Of a DNA stretch of 64,000 nt, positions 1 through 11,500 are shown piece after piece. Each line of letters opens with the position of its first letter. Position 1 is the stretch's first letter. The position numbers and the translations under genes were made by a program. Source of the DNA: Apium graveolens (Eukaryota > Streptophyta > Magnoliopsida > Apiales > Apiaceae); the NCBI RefSeq assembly GCF_009905375.1, contig NC_133647.1:130612673-130676672 (forward strand). The letters run 5' to 3'. The notes under the pieces were generated by a model. It was not told the origin of the DNA, did not search any database, and saw only the letters and a program-made list of their open reading frames with translations.

Positions 1-1186
1 ACAAAATTCAAGTTAAATAAAAATATTATTAAACTTGAAAGGTGTTACAACAACTGTATCGATTACAAGGTATTAATCTCAAATCAATTATCACAAATCT
101 AGAATAAATTCGACATGAACTTTTTCTATTTTTGCAATAATTAGAATCAAATGCTAAACGCGATTTGAGATTAAGTTCTAGGGATTTTGATCCGCTAGAT
201 TGTTACACAAGAACAAGATAAATAATTCTAGTGGTTTGGATTTAACATTAACAAACTAGAATTTTGATCTTGATGTAAGCAGAGAAGAAAATAAAATGTT
301 TCAAGGTGGCTACTTTCTTTTCTTTGTTCTTGAATGTGTTCTGTATGATTGAGATGTTTTAGTTGAATGACTTCTGCTTCTATTTATCAACAGCCGAATT
401 AATTGAATTGGAATGACAATCCTTTAAGCTTGTATGACAATCGGTGAGACTATCCTTTTGAGCTAGCAAGACAATCGTTTGAACCAGCATGACTATCGGT
501 AGGACAATCATTTGAACTGGCATGACAATCGGTATGACAATCCAGATTGTCATGCTAGTTCATTTTCAATTGTCTTGCTGATTTAAGATTGAATTTAATC
601 CAATTAAACTTCTGAAAATTCCTAAAATTAATTCTGAATTAATTAATCAATTAATTTAATTAATCAATAAATTAATCTTTGCAGATATAATTTATTTTCT
701 TAATTAAATTATATGACTAATTAATTAATAGAGAATTAATACTAACCCTGAGCAGCATCCATTCTTCTGAATATCTTCTGAAAATCACTGAGAATTATGA
801 ATCAATTCCACCACTTCAACGTTGACACTCGATGTACTGTCTGGTTCATGAGTGACTAACTTCCGTGACGTTTCTTCATGTCTTGACTTTGACACTTTGA
901 TTTTCTTCAGATTAAATCCTTGTAATTAATTGATACTCCACGAGATCTCTGTCACTTGATTAAATCCACGATCTTGATTTATATCACTGAGGCATGATCA
1001 ACTTCTTGAACTTCTTCCAGTGAATTAACTCCTCAAGTCTGTAGATGAACCTTGTTTCTGAATTTTTTGACAGATATTACTTTGCGAGATCTCTCTGACG
1101 GTAGATCCACTATTTACTTATTACATTCTTATTTGAGTTGAGTTGAATCCTCGAATATACAAATAGGCTATGATATATGACTTACA
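1..1186 (-). mobile_element. Probable LTR of a minus-strand retrotransposon (left side outside window)
   Basis: Read on the minus strand, this stretch starts TGTAAGTCATATATCATAG at 1186 and abuts copia A coding sequence in mid-domain, so something was inserted there. It is AT-rich and has no ORF. Near 380-395 it holds a TATA-like GATAAATAGAAG followed by a leader-like region, as expected for the U3/R part of a long LTR. It runs off the window, so neither the other end nor a target-site duplication can be seen. Assignment as an LTR is inference; the abrupt junction at 1186/1187 is seen directly. Confidence 0.4.
405..585. repeat. Imperfect minisatellite, core TGACAATCGGT
   Basis: The core (A/T)TGACAATC(G/C) recurs about eight times, in both orientations and with drift, at roughly 20-30 base spacing. 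It lies inside the putative minus-strand LTR, upstream (minus sense) of the TATA-like site, where enhancer-like repeats commonly sit in plant LTRs. Confidence 0.55.
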
Positions 1187-2560
1187 AAGTGGGTATTCAA
1201 AAACAAGATGGATGAAAATGGCATAGTGGTTAGGATTAAACTAGATTGGTTGTTAAGGGCTACTATCAACAAGAAGGAATATATTTTGATGAAACTTTTG
1301 CTCGTGTTGCAAGACTTGAAGCCATCAGAATTTTCTTAGCCTATGCAGGCAATTCCAATTTCAAGGTCTATCAAATAGATGTCAAAAGTGCCTTTTTGAA
1401 TGGAGATTTGGAGGAGAAGTCTATGTCAGTCAGCCTCCTGGTTTTGAAGACCCAAATTTTCTAGAATATGTCTACTATCTTTTGAAAGAACTTTATGGAT
1501 TGAAGCAAGAACCTAAAGCCTAGTATGATACTTTTTGAAAGTTTCTCTTAGAAAATCACTTCATAAAAGGTACTGTTGACAAAACTTTATTATTTAAAAA
1601 TGTTAATGGTTGTAGTATACTTGTTCAAATTTATGTAGATGATATTATATTTGGCTCTACAGATGAAAAACTTTGCAAAAAGTTTGCCAAACTAATGCAA
1701 TGTAAATATGAAATGAGCATGATGGGAGAACTAACTTTCTTAGTTTACAAGTTACGCAAGTTAGGGATGAAATATTCATTAGTCAAACCAAATATATTTT
1801 TGATCTTTTGAAGAAGTTTAACTTAATGGATTGCACATCTGCAAAAACTCCAATGACCACTGCAACTAAACTTGAAGTAACACTACTGAAAAGTCTGTGG
1901 ATATTTCAAGCTATAGAGGCATGGCTGGTTCACTTCTATATTTAATAGCCAGTGGGCCAGATATAATGTTTGCTACATGTCTTTGTGCTAGATTTCAGGC
2001 TGATCCTAGAGAATCCCATTTAATAACTATTAAGATAATTTTCAGATATCTCAAAGGAACACCAAAATGGGAATTTGGTATCCTAGAAATTTTGGTTTTG
2101 ATATAACTGGTTATTCAGATGCATATTATACAGGTTGTAAAATTGATAGAAAAAGTACAACAAGAACCTATCAATTTCTAGGAAACAAGCTAGTGTCCTG
2201 GTTCAGTAAAAAGCAAAATTCAGTTTCTACTTCTACAGCTGAAGCTGAATATATTGCTCCTGGTATCTATTGTGCCCAGATTTTATGGATGAAAAATTAA
2301 TTGTTGGACTATCGTCTACAGGTGAATAAGATTCCTATTTTCTATAATAACACTAGTGTCATTGCAATTAGTGAAAATCCAGTACAACATTCAAGGACAA
2401 AGCACATTGGCATCAAGTACCATTTTATTAGAGAGCATGTTATAAATGGATTGTGGAACTTCATTTTGTTCCAAGTGAAAGACAACTTGCAGACATCTTT
2501 ACCAAGCCACTTGATGAATCCACCTTCACTAGGTTGGTAAGTGATTTAGGTATTCTTATT
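1187..2560 (+). pseudogene. Copia A Pol remnant: reverse transcriptase and RNase H
   Basis: Fragment of a Ty1/copia polyprotein. Visible RT landmarks are KWVFKNKMD at the junction, [15 protein letters not shown] (about 1258), [13 protein letters not shown] (about 1378), the catalytic [10 protein letters not shown] (about 1632) and CKYEMSMMGEL. RNase H follows with [17 protein letters not shown] (about 2110), STAEAEYIA and a C-terminal HIGIKYHFIREHV. The reading frame is broken by several frameshifts (for example near 1240, 1420, 1740 and 2070) and stops, including a TAG in the segment after LKQEPKA (about 1520) where a tryptophan codon is usual. It cannot make a working enzyme. It is useful as an outgroup to copia C because it keeps glutamine codons where copia C has stops. 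Confidence 0.85.
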
Positions 2561-3072
2561 TACTCTTAATTCATTTTGATGTCTAAATAAATTAAAATGC
2601 AACCAGAGTAAAAGTTGATATTTCATGTCTAAGATAAAGATTTTGGCTAAGACAGAATTTATATCTCGACGGATGTTCATTATCAGTTGAAAATGAATAT
2701 CCGTTGAATTGTATTATCCGTGAATCATCTATTATTACTTTGGATACTTTTTATTCTTATTCATCGAATTGTTCTTAATCTCAGCCGTTAATTTTAACCA
2801 TTATCCGTCAAATTTACTTACAGCCTGTATGTATATTTAAACGGATAATATTAGAATTTTGATAGTTTTCTTTATTTTTAAACGGCTATTTTGGGCTAAT
2901 TTGATTGGTCACTTTATTTTACTTTTTACTTTCGGACAGTTTATTTCTGAGAAAGTGTATAAGCTAATTTCATTTCTATTCTCTACTTTTATCTTTCTCA
3001 AGCAATTTCTCTAACTCTCTTCTTCTCCAAAAGAAAAAACTCCCTTTCTGCAACTTATATTAATCACAGCAA
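2561..3072 (+). other. Copia A spacer between Pol and third ORF
   Basis: Non-coding. It contains several copies of the motif TCGACGGAT / ATCCGTTGA (2671-2830), a T-rich stretch and a pyrimidine-rich leader (2985-3050) just before the third ORF, which starts at ATG 3073. No other feature is seen. Confidence 0.6.
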
Positions 3073-4820
3073 TGGCACCACTAGTCAAAATCATGTCCTC
3101 AACTGGGTACATTTATAAAAAGAACAACTTTGTGGTTCTTGTGAACAACAAATATCAGCATCTGAAGACTATCACAAAATGATGGACTTCATCCTAAACT
3201 GCAAACTGAATTATGCCATGCTTGAGTCTCCAACCATCTATTGTGAAGTTGTCGAGGAAATTTGGACTACAGCATTGTTCAATTCTAAGTACAAGACCAT
3301 TACTTTCACTCATGAACACTGTATTAACTGTGATACAATTGAAAAATGCCTTAAATTGTTTGAAAATAACAGACTTGCTCCACACACAGACATTGATATG
3401 AGTAACATGCAAATTTCTAAGGGTTATGCTCTTAATGCCACTAAGTTAGGTGATTTTAGGAGAATGGGTCTTAGAAAATAATGGAGTTTTCTATGTGATT
3501 CTTTCATCAAGGTGTTTTCTGGAAAACTCAATAATTTTGATGTTGTTACTTATTCACTTGTCAATATGCTTTATATGCTTTTAAGTGATATCTACTTTAA
3601 TTTCAGCATTCCTGCATATATGAATTAGGGAGTAAGTTAGGAGATATAAAGAAGAGGTCTAAGAACATATATTATGCTAGATTCTTTATGTTAATAGCTA
3701 ATTTTGTGTCTGAGATCTCTCAGTCTTGAACCCAACAAACAAATTAGAATATTGGGTCCAAAAGAGAAGAGTTAATGTTAACCTAAATAGGGCAAATCAC
3801 CAGAAGGATGTTCCCCTCGTTTACATGCCAATCATGGAACATCCTCAGGTAAGTGAGGTAAATATTCATGTCCCTACTACTTGTCAACCACTTACTTTTT
3901 TGCAATCAACTGTGGCAATGGCATCTGTGACACTGACCAAACAGGTGCCTACCCAAGCCACAAGACCAAAAAGCTCAAAATCCAAGTCAAAGAAAGCCCC
4001 CTCTAGTTTCTCCAAAAGAAACTAGTTATAAAATCCACTAAAAACCAAGAGGGGAGTGTGAAGGGAAGTGAGACTGGTGAGGGACATGGTGAATATCAAA
4101 GAAGCCCTGAGAATAAGGATGGAGAGGTGTGTGTAACCAAACCTAGCCACACTACAGTTTCCCAACAAACTGTAGTGATTAATAAGGATATAAGCTCATT
4201 TCTAGTTTCATCCTCTCAAAAGGATGTTACTATTAAAACAAGCTCTCAACCAAGAGCACAGGCCAAGAGGGTTAGGGACATAAGCTCACCCAAAACTTAT
4301 TGTAGAAAGAAGTAATCTAAAACACTTGGGGATATACAGGGTTCACTTATTGTGTAAACTGCAGTCAAAGACTCAGTTACAGCACCTTCTCAAAGTCAGA
4401 TTGATGTGGCTCCTGTAAATGTGGAGTCATAACCAAAATCTTTAGTGATAGAAGCACATCACACACAAAAATCACCCAAAAATTCTCTGGATGTGAACAT
4501 GATTGACACATCAATCCCTGATTCTCTATCTTTAACTCTCATGGAGAAGCCAAAATCTACAGCAAGTGAGCTTCATCTTTTAGATGATTTTTTGGCTCAC
4601 TTGCCATTTCTTTTTGACTCTACTGAGAATAATGTGCAAAATCTCAAATCAATCACCACAGATTCTACAGTAGTCTATACTCTATCATTTCTACTATCTC
4701 GACGGATATTTTTCATCCGTCGACCAATGATTGTATCTCGATGGATGTGCCTAACAGCAATCATCCGTTGACACTTTCAACTACTACTTCGACAGATGTT
4801 TCTCATCCGTTGAATATCAC
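2668..4820 (+). repeat. Dispersed motif TCGACGGATG / CATCCGTCGA of copia A
   Basis: Short copies, direct and inverted, occur in two clusters: 2670-2825 (non-coding spacer) and 4697-4815 (inside the third ORF). In the second cluster, TCGACGGAT and CATCCGTCGA alternate and read in frame as repeated Ser-Thr-Asp...His-Pro units. The same motif in spacer and coding sequence suggests amplification of a DNA signal rather than a protein need. Confidence 0.65.
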
Positions 4821-7593
4821 TGCACCACCTCAAATTTCAACTACTGTTATAAGTGCAAATGATTTAGTTATTGTACAATCACTCTTAGGATTGAGGGAAG
4901 GGAGTGAACAGAGTGAGAGGATGAGTTGTTCTCAGGAAAAATGAGAGGAAAAGAGTGAAAACATGCAAGCTATTTCTTCCAGCTTGGCAAAAATGAGTGA
5001 GTGAAGTCCCACCTTAGTAGGTGAAGGTGAGAGTGTAAGGGTGGAAACCAAGGGGAGCCATTGATGCAAGAAATGAGATATTATGAGAGAACAGCAAGGA
5101 GAGAAGAATGGGAAGAGCCCATAGTAAGTCAGTTAAAGGATGTCTGTAAGGATGAAAAGAAATAGCTATTTCAGCAAGATTATTAAGCTGTCTTAGACTC
5201 TGTTTCTTATGAAGCTGAGGCATTTACTCACCCTATTCCAGCTTATCGATTCTTAGCTGAATCGAACAATGTGGCTGTAGAGAGAATTCTCAACTTGGTG
5301 CACACAACTGCCTTTATGCAAAGGGTCAAGGATGCAATCACTTCCATGCCCCCATAGCCGGTGATGAATTTGACTATCCATCTGGGGGTTCTGAGGAGTT
5401 TGGGGTTAAAGATGATGATGAAGAAGATTTCATGCACACAGGGGGAGAAGCAGGCCCTAGCTCAAGCATAAACACTCCATCTTGGATTTTTAGAAAAGAC
5501 TGTGATGAGCACCACTTCAAATCAACTCTCTTTCACATCATTCAACAAAATCAGACAGCTCTTCAAGCCACTACAAATGCCAACACCAAAAGACTTCTTC
5601 AAGCTCACCTGGAATCTCTTGAACTGCACCAAATTCAAAATCTAAAGTAAAATCAACATATTTATGAGCTCAAGATAGAAATTGGTCAAGTCAAAAAGGA
5701 CATTACTACAAGATTCGAGGCTACATTTCATAACATAACAATGCTAGTTATCAAAAGAAAGCTTAGGAAAAACTCAGAGCTAGCCAGCAAAGTGGACTCC
5801 TTAGACACCAGGCTCAAGACCCTGGAAACATCTATTACTCAAATTCACCTCCATCAAGCTCAACAAACTCTACTACTTCAAAAACTGGTGGTTGCACAAA
5901 CCTCAACCTCCACTCAACTTGATGCTAACAAAAAGGGGGAGAAAGACTCTAATCTTCTAGTTAGCTAGGGGGAGTAAACAAGTGAGGGAGAGAGCTCAAC
6001 ATACATATTAACAAGGTGATTGTTCCAGCAATTGCTTTCACTAAGCCACCAGCCTTGGACAACATTGATCTGATCAAAATAGGAGCAACTAAGTTGGAGT
6101 CAAATAACAAATTGAAAAAGGTTGATGTAGCAGCAGTTGAGTTGGAGCTAGATGCAAAATGGAAGAAGCTTGATGAAAACATCAAGAAAAAGTTTGGTCC
6201 AATTGGGAAGCAAGACAAGGTCTTTTCTCACTTCCCTCAATTGAGATAAATTTCAGCTAATGAAATGAGCTTAGGGAACATGGAAAGGGATCAACCCTCA
6301 TAAATCAAATCTCTAAAGGCCAATGTGATTTTAAAGCCAAAAAGAAACTATCCAAAGAACTCAGACAAAAATCCATGGGACCTAATGTATGAAACCCCTA
6401 AGCCAGATAAAAAGAAGCTACTTTGAAGATCAATGGCTTTCTTCAAAGATCCCAAAGAATCAGTGCTAAAGAAAAGATTTGCTAAGATCTACAGGAATGG
6501 AAAACTAATTTGTGTGGTGGCTGGACATCCACAGTTTGCAAAGGCTAAGAAAGAAGAAAAGGTGAGGCTCAAACAACAACAAAAGCAAGCTGCTTTAGAA
6601 GCCAAGAACCTAGCCAAGAAGCCTGCAACCGTAGAAGTTGCATTACCTGCTGTGACAACTAAGAATCTGAATGAAGAAAAGAAAGAAAAACCAAAACAGA
6701 CTAAGAAAATAAGGTACACACTCCCATCAAAGAGGCAGCTAGATTTCAATGAAGATAAGTAATACTACATGCCAACCCAATCTACAACTTCAAGTCAACC
6801 AGCCATACCTATAGTAAAGGAGGCTGAATTAAAGGTTGATCATAACATAACCTTTCATGGTGAACCTGTAATTCCTAAAGATGAACCTATATATTGGGAC
6901 AGCCTGCTCCTTCTGGATCTCAACATTCCAATCTATGCCAAGCCAAGAATGATAAAGAAAAGAGTAGTCAAAATGGTCAAGCCTGTCAGACTTCAGTCTA
7001 AAGCATCAACCAAACCCAAGCCAACTCTCAACAAGGGAGATCAAGTCTTCATTTATGACATCAAAGAATTTTCAGACATAAATCTTTATCTGGAAGAAAT
7101 AGATAAAGTTAGAGATATTGATGCTTACAGACATCTTCTAGAAATATTAGTCTTCAAGTACAAGGGTTGAAGAGAGATGACATGGCCCATTCACAGAATT
7201 CCCAATGAAGGCTATTCCACTTTGGTAACTTTCTTCTCCTCAATCAAGAAGAACTTTGGATTCAATATAGTTGCCAAGAAAATGGTACTAAACAAGATTG
7301 AGGAGATAAGAAATAGTTGGAGAGGACCAAATGCACTCCCAAGAGTATTGACAATTCCTTTTACCGGAGATAGGGTGCATTTGAGGCCTTACTGGATAAT
7401 GTAGTTCAAAGATGAAAAATGCATCAGAAGATTCTTCATATTAGAAGATCAGCTAAATATTTCAAGCAATGAAACTCTCATAAAGATGCAAAAGAAGATG
7501 GATCGTATAATTGGAGATGAACTTGAATTCTACAAGCAACTCCAATATCAAATTGAAGAAAATAATGTGAAGCTGGGAAAGAAGTCAAGATAA
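3073..7593 (+). pseudogene. Copia A third ORF (envelope-position protein), decayed
   Basis: Occupies the place of the extra ORF that Sirevirus-type elements carry between pol and the 3' LTR, often called envelope-like only because of its position. It starts MAPLVKIMSSTGY at 3073. Weak but clear similarity to the copia C third ORF is visible around 3190-3620 (EEIWTTALFN, WSFLCDSFIKVFSGKLNNFD). Serine/threonine-rich and lysine-rich low-complexity stretches follow (3900-4300, 6540-6760), then coiled-coil-like segments (5740-5900, 7440-7590). At least ten stops or frameshifts break it into short frames. I see no convincing signal peptide or transmembrane segment, so a true envelope role is not supported by what is visible. 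Function unknown. Confidence 0.65.
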
Positions 7594-7810
7594 TCAAGAA
7601 AGTAATCTAAATTTGCTCAGTCTAGAGGAGCACCTTGAAAATGATCTGTAAGAGACTCTACAAATCTTCCTCTGTAAGAATTTTCAATAAATTACAGCAC
7701 TTGTAAATTTTATCTACTCTATTTTAATCTGTATTCATAGAGTGTTTAGTTATCATCAAGTTTCTCTTAATTTATGGCTACAATTCCAGTAGACATAAAT
7801 TGGGGGAGAT

Positions 7811-8160
7811 TGTTAGGAATATGTTGTGTACTTGATGATAACTTGAACAAAACACTAATTAGATTTTATTTAATTGATTTCTCTATTCTTGTAGTTCAAT
7901 TTGTAAGGAGCTATGTACAATATTGTAACATAGAGTTCTCTACTTAATATATATCTCTGGTAGAAAAGTTCAATCCACCAGAAAGTTTTTAAATACTTGT
8001 ATTTGATTACTTTATGATTTGATTTCTTTACTACTTTCATTCCGCACCATTGCTAAATCAAACATAGTTATATATTTATAGCAGTACCGTTCTTAAAATT
8101 TAAAAGAAGCCAGAATTACATTCAACCCCCCTTCTGTAATTCTTGTTTAGAAACCTACTA
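7811..8160 (+). repeat. Copia A 3' LTR
   Basis: Begins TGTTAGGAATATG directly after the polypurine tract TTGGGGGAGAT and ends near AAACCTACTA. The start resembles the copia C LTR start (TGTTAGATATATT). The 3' boundary is uncertain by several bases because no partner LTR is in the window. TTAATATATATC (about 7944) may be the TATA box. Confidence 0.7.
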
Positions 8161-8214
8161 AAGAAAATCATTTTACATAAGCCTCATTGTGTACATCTAT
8201 ATATATATATATAC
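8161..8214. other. Short flank with TA microsatellite between copia A and copia B
   Basis: About 50 bases ending in an (AT)n tract (8198-8213). Copia B inserted at its right edge; the bases TATAC here compare imperfectly with TAGAC after the copia B 3' LTR. Confidence 0.5.
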
Positions 8215-8518
8215 TGTTGGAGTATTAATCTCAAAATTGGTATAAAATAAAGTTTACAGATTGTTCGAGTTTTCTTAGTTGTCTAAATGATTTGGACGTG
8301 CTGGTATCTTGGAAAGATTTTAGGATGTTCATTTTAATAAGAATCATATTTTACTATATTTAGGATTTAATTGTTCAGTGATATTTTAGCTTTCTTTGTT
8401 ATGCATTTTTTCTTTTATATATATTGTATCATATGAATGAATAAAATCCAACATCTTGGACAAAACTCTAGTGTTGCTTTCAGTCTTGTATCAAATAGGT
8501 AATATATAGTTTACAAGA
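8215..8518 (+). repeat. Copia B 5' LTR
   Basis: Starts TGTTGGAGTATTAATC and ends near TTTACAAGA. Aligns over its length to 32465-32765 (shared blocks GGTATAAAATA, TTGTTCGAGTTTTC, TTGTTATGCATTTTTT, CTTGGACAAAACTC). The following TACATCAGAG (8522-8531) looks like a decayed initiator-Met primer-binding site. Confidence 0.8.
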
Positions 8519-8599
8519 TCTACATCAGAGTGACTGGGTTTTATGAGATTCAACGATGATGTCTGTTATGAATTTAAGCAAGGAAAAAAGAGGGTTGTA

Positions 8600-9200
8600 C
8601 ACTACTAAAAAACCTTCAATAGACATCGGCTAAAAACCTACGTTGAAGGTTTTCCCGACCGATGTCTATGCGGGTGTAGAGAAAGGTACCCCCATTTAAC
8701 ATCGGTTGTAGCCCGATGTCTAAGACTAATTTTAACATCGGTTCTAGGATGAAGCCCGATGTATATTGTCTTTTTTAACCAAAAAACTGCATAACAATCT
8801 TTTTAATAGCTTAAATATGATGTAATTATCAGTCTAAACTAGTAATTAACAAAGTATAAATCAGCACAAATCGATGTCAAAGCTAGCTATAACATCGCTT
8901 TTGGAAAGAAACCGATGTTAATGCCTTCTTTTGACATCGATTTTAATTTTAGAACCGATGTGTTTGTTCGTTTTAACATCGGTTTCTTTATAGAAACTGT
9001 ATTCTCTCTTCACCTGACTGATCATGCTTTAGACGATGTCAAAGGTAATGAAAGCTTTCCTTCTTTTACATCAGTTTTTCATATTTGGCCGATATATTTG
9101 TTTGAAGTTAACATCGGTTACTTTGCAGATTGTTTTAAGAACTGATGTCTAGGTAACCTTTTAACAACAGTTTTTTAGAATTGGTGTGTAAAAACTGATG
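8600..9200. repeat. CACTA left terminal and subterminal repeats
   Basis: After the TIR, at least ten copies of ACATCGGTT-type motifs occur in both orientations, often as loose hairpins (ACATCGGTT...AGCCCGATGT at 8699-8720 and 8735-8762; ACATCGATTT...GAACCGATGT at 8933-8961). In this superfamily such arrays bind the TnpA-type protein. Confidence 0.85.
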
Positions 9201-9529
9201 TCTAGATTACTAAAACTAGAAAGGTTCTAATTGTTTCCTATGCACCCACAAATGGCAAAAATACCAAATGCCAACAATTATCCAACCAACAGCCAACAAG
9301 CAACCAGCAAACCAACAGAACTAATCCAATGAGACCAACAATAATAGCAAACAAAAAACAATAATAACAACAGAAGAACTAATCCAATTCTATTTCATTA
9401 CCAACTTAAAATATCATCAAATATCAAAAACTTAAAGTACCACGACAACATTATGGTAAGTTTACAAATTTTCGACAATCAATAAGCAAAAAATCATATC
9501 AGGAAAGTTAGAAAAAGAAAGGCGGCTCG
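9201..9529. other. CACTA 3' flank, no gene seen
   Basis: A/C-rich low-complexity sequence (many CAACA/AACAA runs) between the left subterminal repeats and the end of the protease-like relic. It fits the 3' UTR of the minus-strand gene; nothing else is recognised. Confidence 0.5.
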
Positions 9530-9850
9530 CTACATGAACTCTTCGATGTAGCCAAGAGTCTCCATACGAACAACATCAAGATCCTTCCTGCTGTAGGATT
9601 TCCGATTCTTGTTGGACCACTATGCGCATTTAATATAAAGAAAAAAACAACAGTAAACAAATTGTTCTAGTAAAAATGAACAGGTACTTAACAATTTTGC
9701 AAAATCAACCAAAACATATTGTACTTACCAATTTAAAGAAATTCATTTCTTTATCTTTAATTATATCTTTCATATACCGCATAACACAGTATCAACACTC
9801 TGTCCCTCTCGGCTGTTTAGGGCAGCCCTATTCCGATACAACCAAATATA
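9530..9850 (-). pseudogene. C-terminal part of a Ulp1-like (C48) protease of the CACTA element
   Basis: Two minus-strand exons. The first (about 9850-9729) reads CPKQPRGTEC, a stop, then YCVMRYMKDIIKDKEM, and ends at a good donor (GTAAGT). The second (9619-9530) follows a TAG acceptor and reads SYSRKDLDVVRMETLGYIEE up to a stop at 9532-9530. The exon phases agree. The pattern of a Cys within a TEC...YCVMRYM block near the end, followed by an R-rich acidic tail, matches the C-terminal region of the SUMO-protease-like ORFs that plant CACTA elements often carry. TGA just after the presumed catalytic Cys, where Gly is usual, disables it. The N-terminal part is missing. Assignment rests on motif recognition by eye. 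Confidence 0.6.
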
Positions 9851-10048
9851 CAGTCAATCACCAAAGTAGAAAAAAATAAAATACAGAGAACCTATTAAAA
9901 TTAAAGTTCATAATTACATAAAGTGAGATTTATAATTTTGGGATTTTTGATCACCCTTCCCTTTTGAGCATTGTAAGATCTAACGGCTCCAGTTATGCAA
10001 TTTTAACATTGAATCTAGTTTTCTGCATTCACTTCCCTCATATAAAGG

Positions 10049-10459
10049 CTATTGATCATCAGCTACAAATCGCTTGAATTCATACGAATCTTTATCGTAA
10101 TCATCAGCCCTTGAATTATTATATGCTTCTTTACAAACATCAAAGGCTTCCGTCGTATCAGGATTAAGAACATGAACCTGATTGGTGTTGGAAGCAGTAG
10201 TTAACCTAGAAGTAGTGTTAGATTCCCCATGCCAAATCCATTTAACATAACCCAAGCTAAATGCATTTTCATACAGATGACCCCTAATAACTTTTACGGA
10301 GAACTTTTTAAAATTTCCGCAGCGTGAACACGGACAAGGTATGCTCCTAGGATCTTAACAATTTTCTTCGGCGTAAATCAAAAAAATTTCAACCCCGATT
10401 TCGTATTATAATGTATCTCTGTCTTTAATGATCCATGTTTTATCCATCTGTTGTTCCAT
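10049..10459 (-). pseudogene. CACTA transposase N-terminal (transposase-associated) domain
   Basis: Minus-strand frame beginning ATG at 10459. After a short N-terminus with a stop and a frameshift (about 10410-10350), it reads CPCSRCGNFKKFSVKVIRGH, then NAFSLGYVKWIWHGES, and a polar acidic tail ending at TGA near 10049. The CxC..CG zinc-binding start, the spaced HL, and the closing WIWHGE are the signature of the transposase-associated domain found at the N-terminus of plant CACTA Tnp2-type transposases. The DDE core that should follow is absent; about 200 bases further on the protease relic begins. So the element lost its middle and depends on others to move. Confidence 0.75.
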
Positions 10460-10489
10460 TATGTCTTGATTTTATTTATGCATATTCTG
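10459..10489. repeat. 31-base segment repeated in inverse at 27473-27503
   Basis: Bases 10459-10489 are the perfect reverse complement of 27473-27503 (31 of 31). The left copy is the 5' leader of the transposase relic; the right copy sits 2 bases outside the right end of element E. Confidence 0.8.
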
Positions 10490-10619
10490 GTGTTGATGCT
10501 TCTTGAACAAAATTCATTTCATTAGTTTGTTGATGTACAAACTGTTGAAGGGGAAATCCATTATTGAAAACTTGTCCTTAGCATTGTAAATGATATTAAA
10601 CTTTTGACATTTCTAAATA
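10490..10619. other. CACTA leader region, no gene seen
   Basis: Sequence upstream (minus sense) of the transposase ATG. It holds several imperfect TTCATTTCATTAGTT repeats. No coding signal is seen. Confidence 0.4.
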
Positions 10620-10985
10620 GTTTCATTAGTTACATAAATTCATGTAAGGGACACATAAATTTCACCTATTTCATAGAGATTAAATTAATAAGTAGATTAA
10701 ATAAGTATTTAACATCTTACCATAAAAGTAAATAACAAATTACTAACTAAACTTGCAGAGTATAAACAAACAAGAAAAGTATAAACAAATTAAACTTGCA
10801 CAAATTACTTAAAATCTTACCAGAAAAGTATAAACAACATGCAAGTCTAAAAAATAAAATCGAACAAAAAAACATCATCCAAGTACGAAAAACAAGAACG
10901 AACAAAAAGTAGAAAGCAAGTACCTTAGAAAGCAAAGATTTGAACCAAAATCGAACCAATCCTCCAACCAATCGAACCCAGACTT
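10620..10985. repeat. Direct repeat, left copy (flanks element E)
   Basis: Matches 27509-27889 in the same orientation with scattered substitutions and some larger indels. It ends 2 bases before the left terminus of element E. Far longer than a normal target-site duplication. Confidence 0.75.
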
Positions 10986-11014
10986 AACTACGCCATAGAT
11001 TGGATTATGTAACC

Positions 11015-11500
11015 GTTGATACTAGGGTTGCAAACAAAAGTGTAATAATAGCATTCTAAACCCATGTCTATCGCAACCCCTATTTTTTGATGTTGCGGTA
11101 TAGTCAAAATGTGTTACCAAATTAAATGACATATTTTATTTACATAATTATTTATATAGAAATGAGTTAATAATTGAAAAATATATTTTATTTATTTATT
11201 GAAGTTAATAATATTAGTGGAGTAATTTATAATATATTGATTAGTTGAAAGTTTTATAACTTAACAAGTCACTGGTGGAGTGATTTACAATATATATTGT
11301 TGAATTTATTTAGTTTTTTATAGTTAAGTGTTAAAAAAATATTTATTAAAAGAAAAAAGAATTTAATAATTTAAATTTAAAAAAAAATTATGCCGGGTGT
11401 TTATTTTGAATAAAACTTGGGCCGAGAATTGAGATGGTAAAAGGGTTGAAAATTAAGAAGTGGGAGTTTGAAATTTAACAAAAGAGAAAAAGTGGAATTA
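11015..11500. other. Element E left subterminal region
   Basis: Begins with GTTGC/GCAAC motifs (11026-11100), then turns very AT-rich with A-runs. No ORF. It probably holds the element's terminal signals and the upstream part of a captured promoter. Confidence 0.4.

Larger units (their letters stand above)
1187..8160 (+). mobile_element. Copia A: 5'-truncated Sirevirus-like Ty1/copia element
   Basis: Relic element containing, in order, the reverse transcriptase C-terminal two thirds, RNase H, a 0.5-kb spacer, a long decayed third ORF, a polypurine tract (TTGGGGGAGAT, 7800-7810) and a 3' LTR. The order pol, spacer, extra ORF, 3' LTR, together with clear protein similarity to copia C, places it near the Sirevirus group. 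Everything left of the RT is missing, cut by the element at 1-1186. Many stops and frameshifts show that it is old. Confidence 0.8.

Noticed and set aside
10747..10971. 74-codon minus-strand ORF rich in Phe/Leu
   Set aside because: A shadow of an A-rich leader segment of the CACTA. The matching repeat at 27568-27792 has a different frame, so there is no conserved protein.
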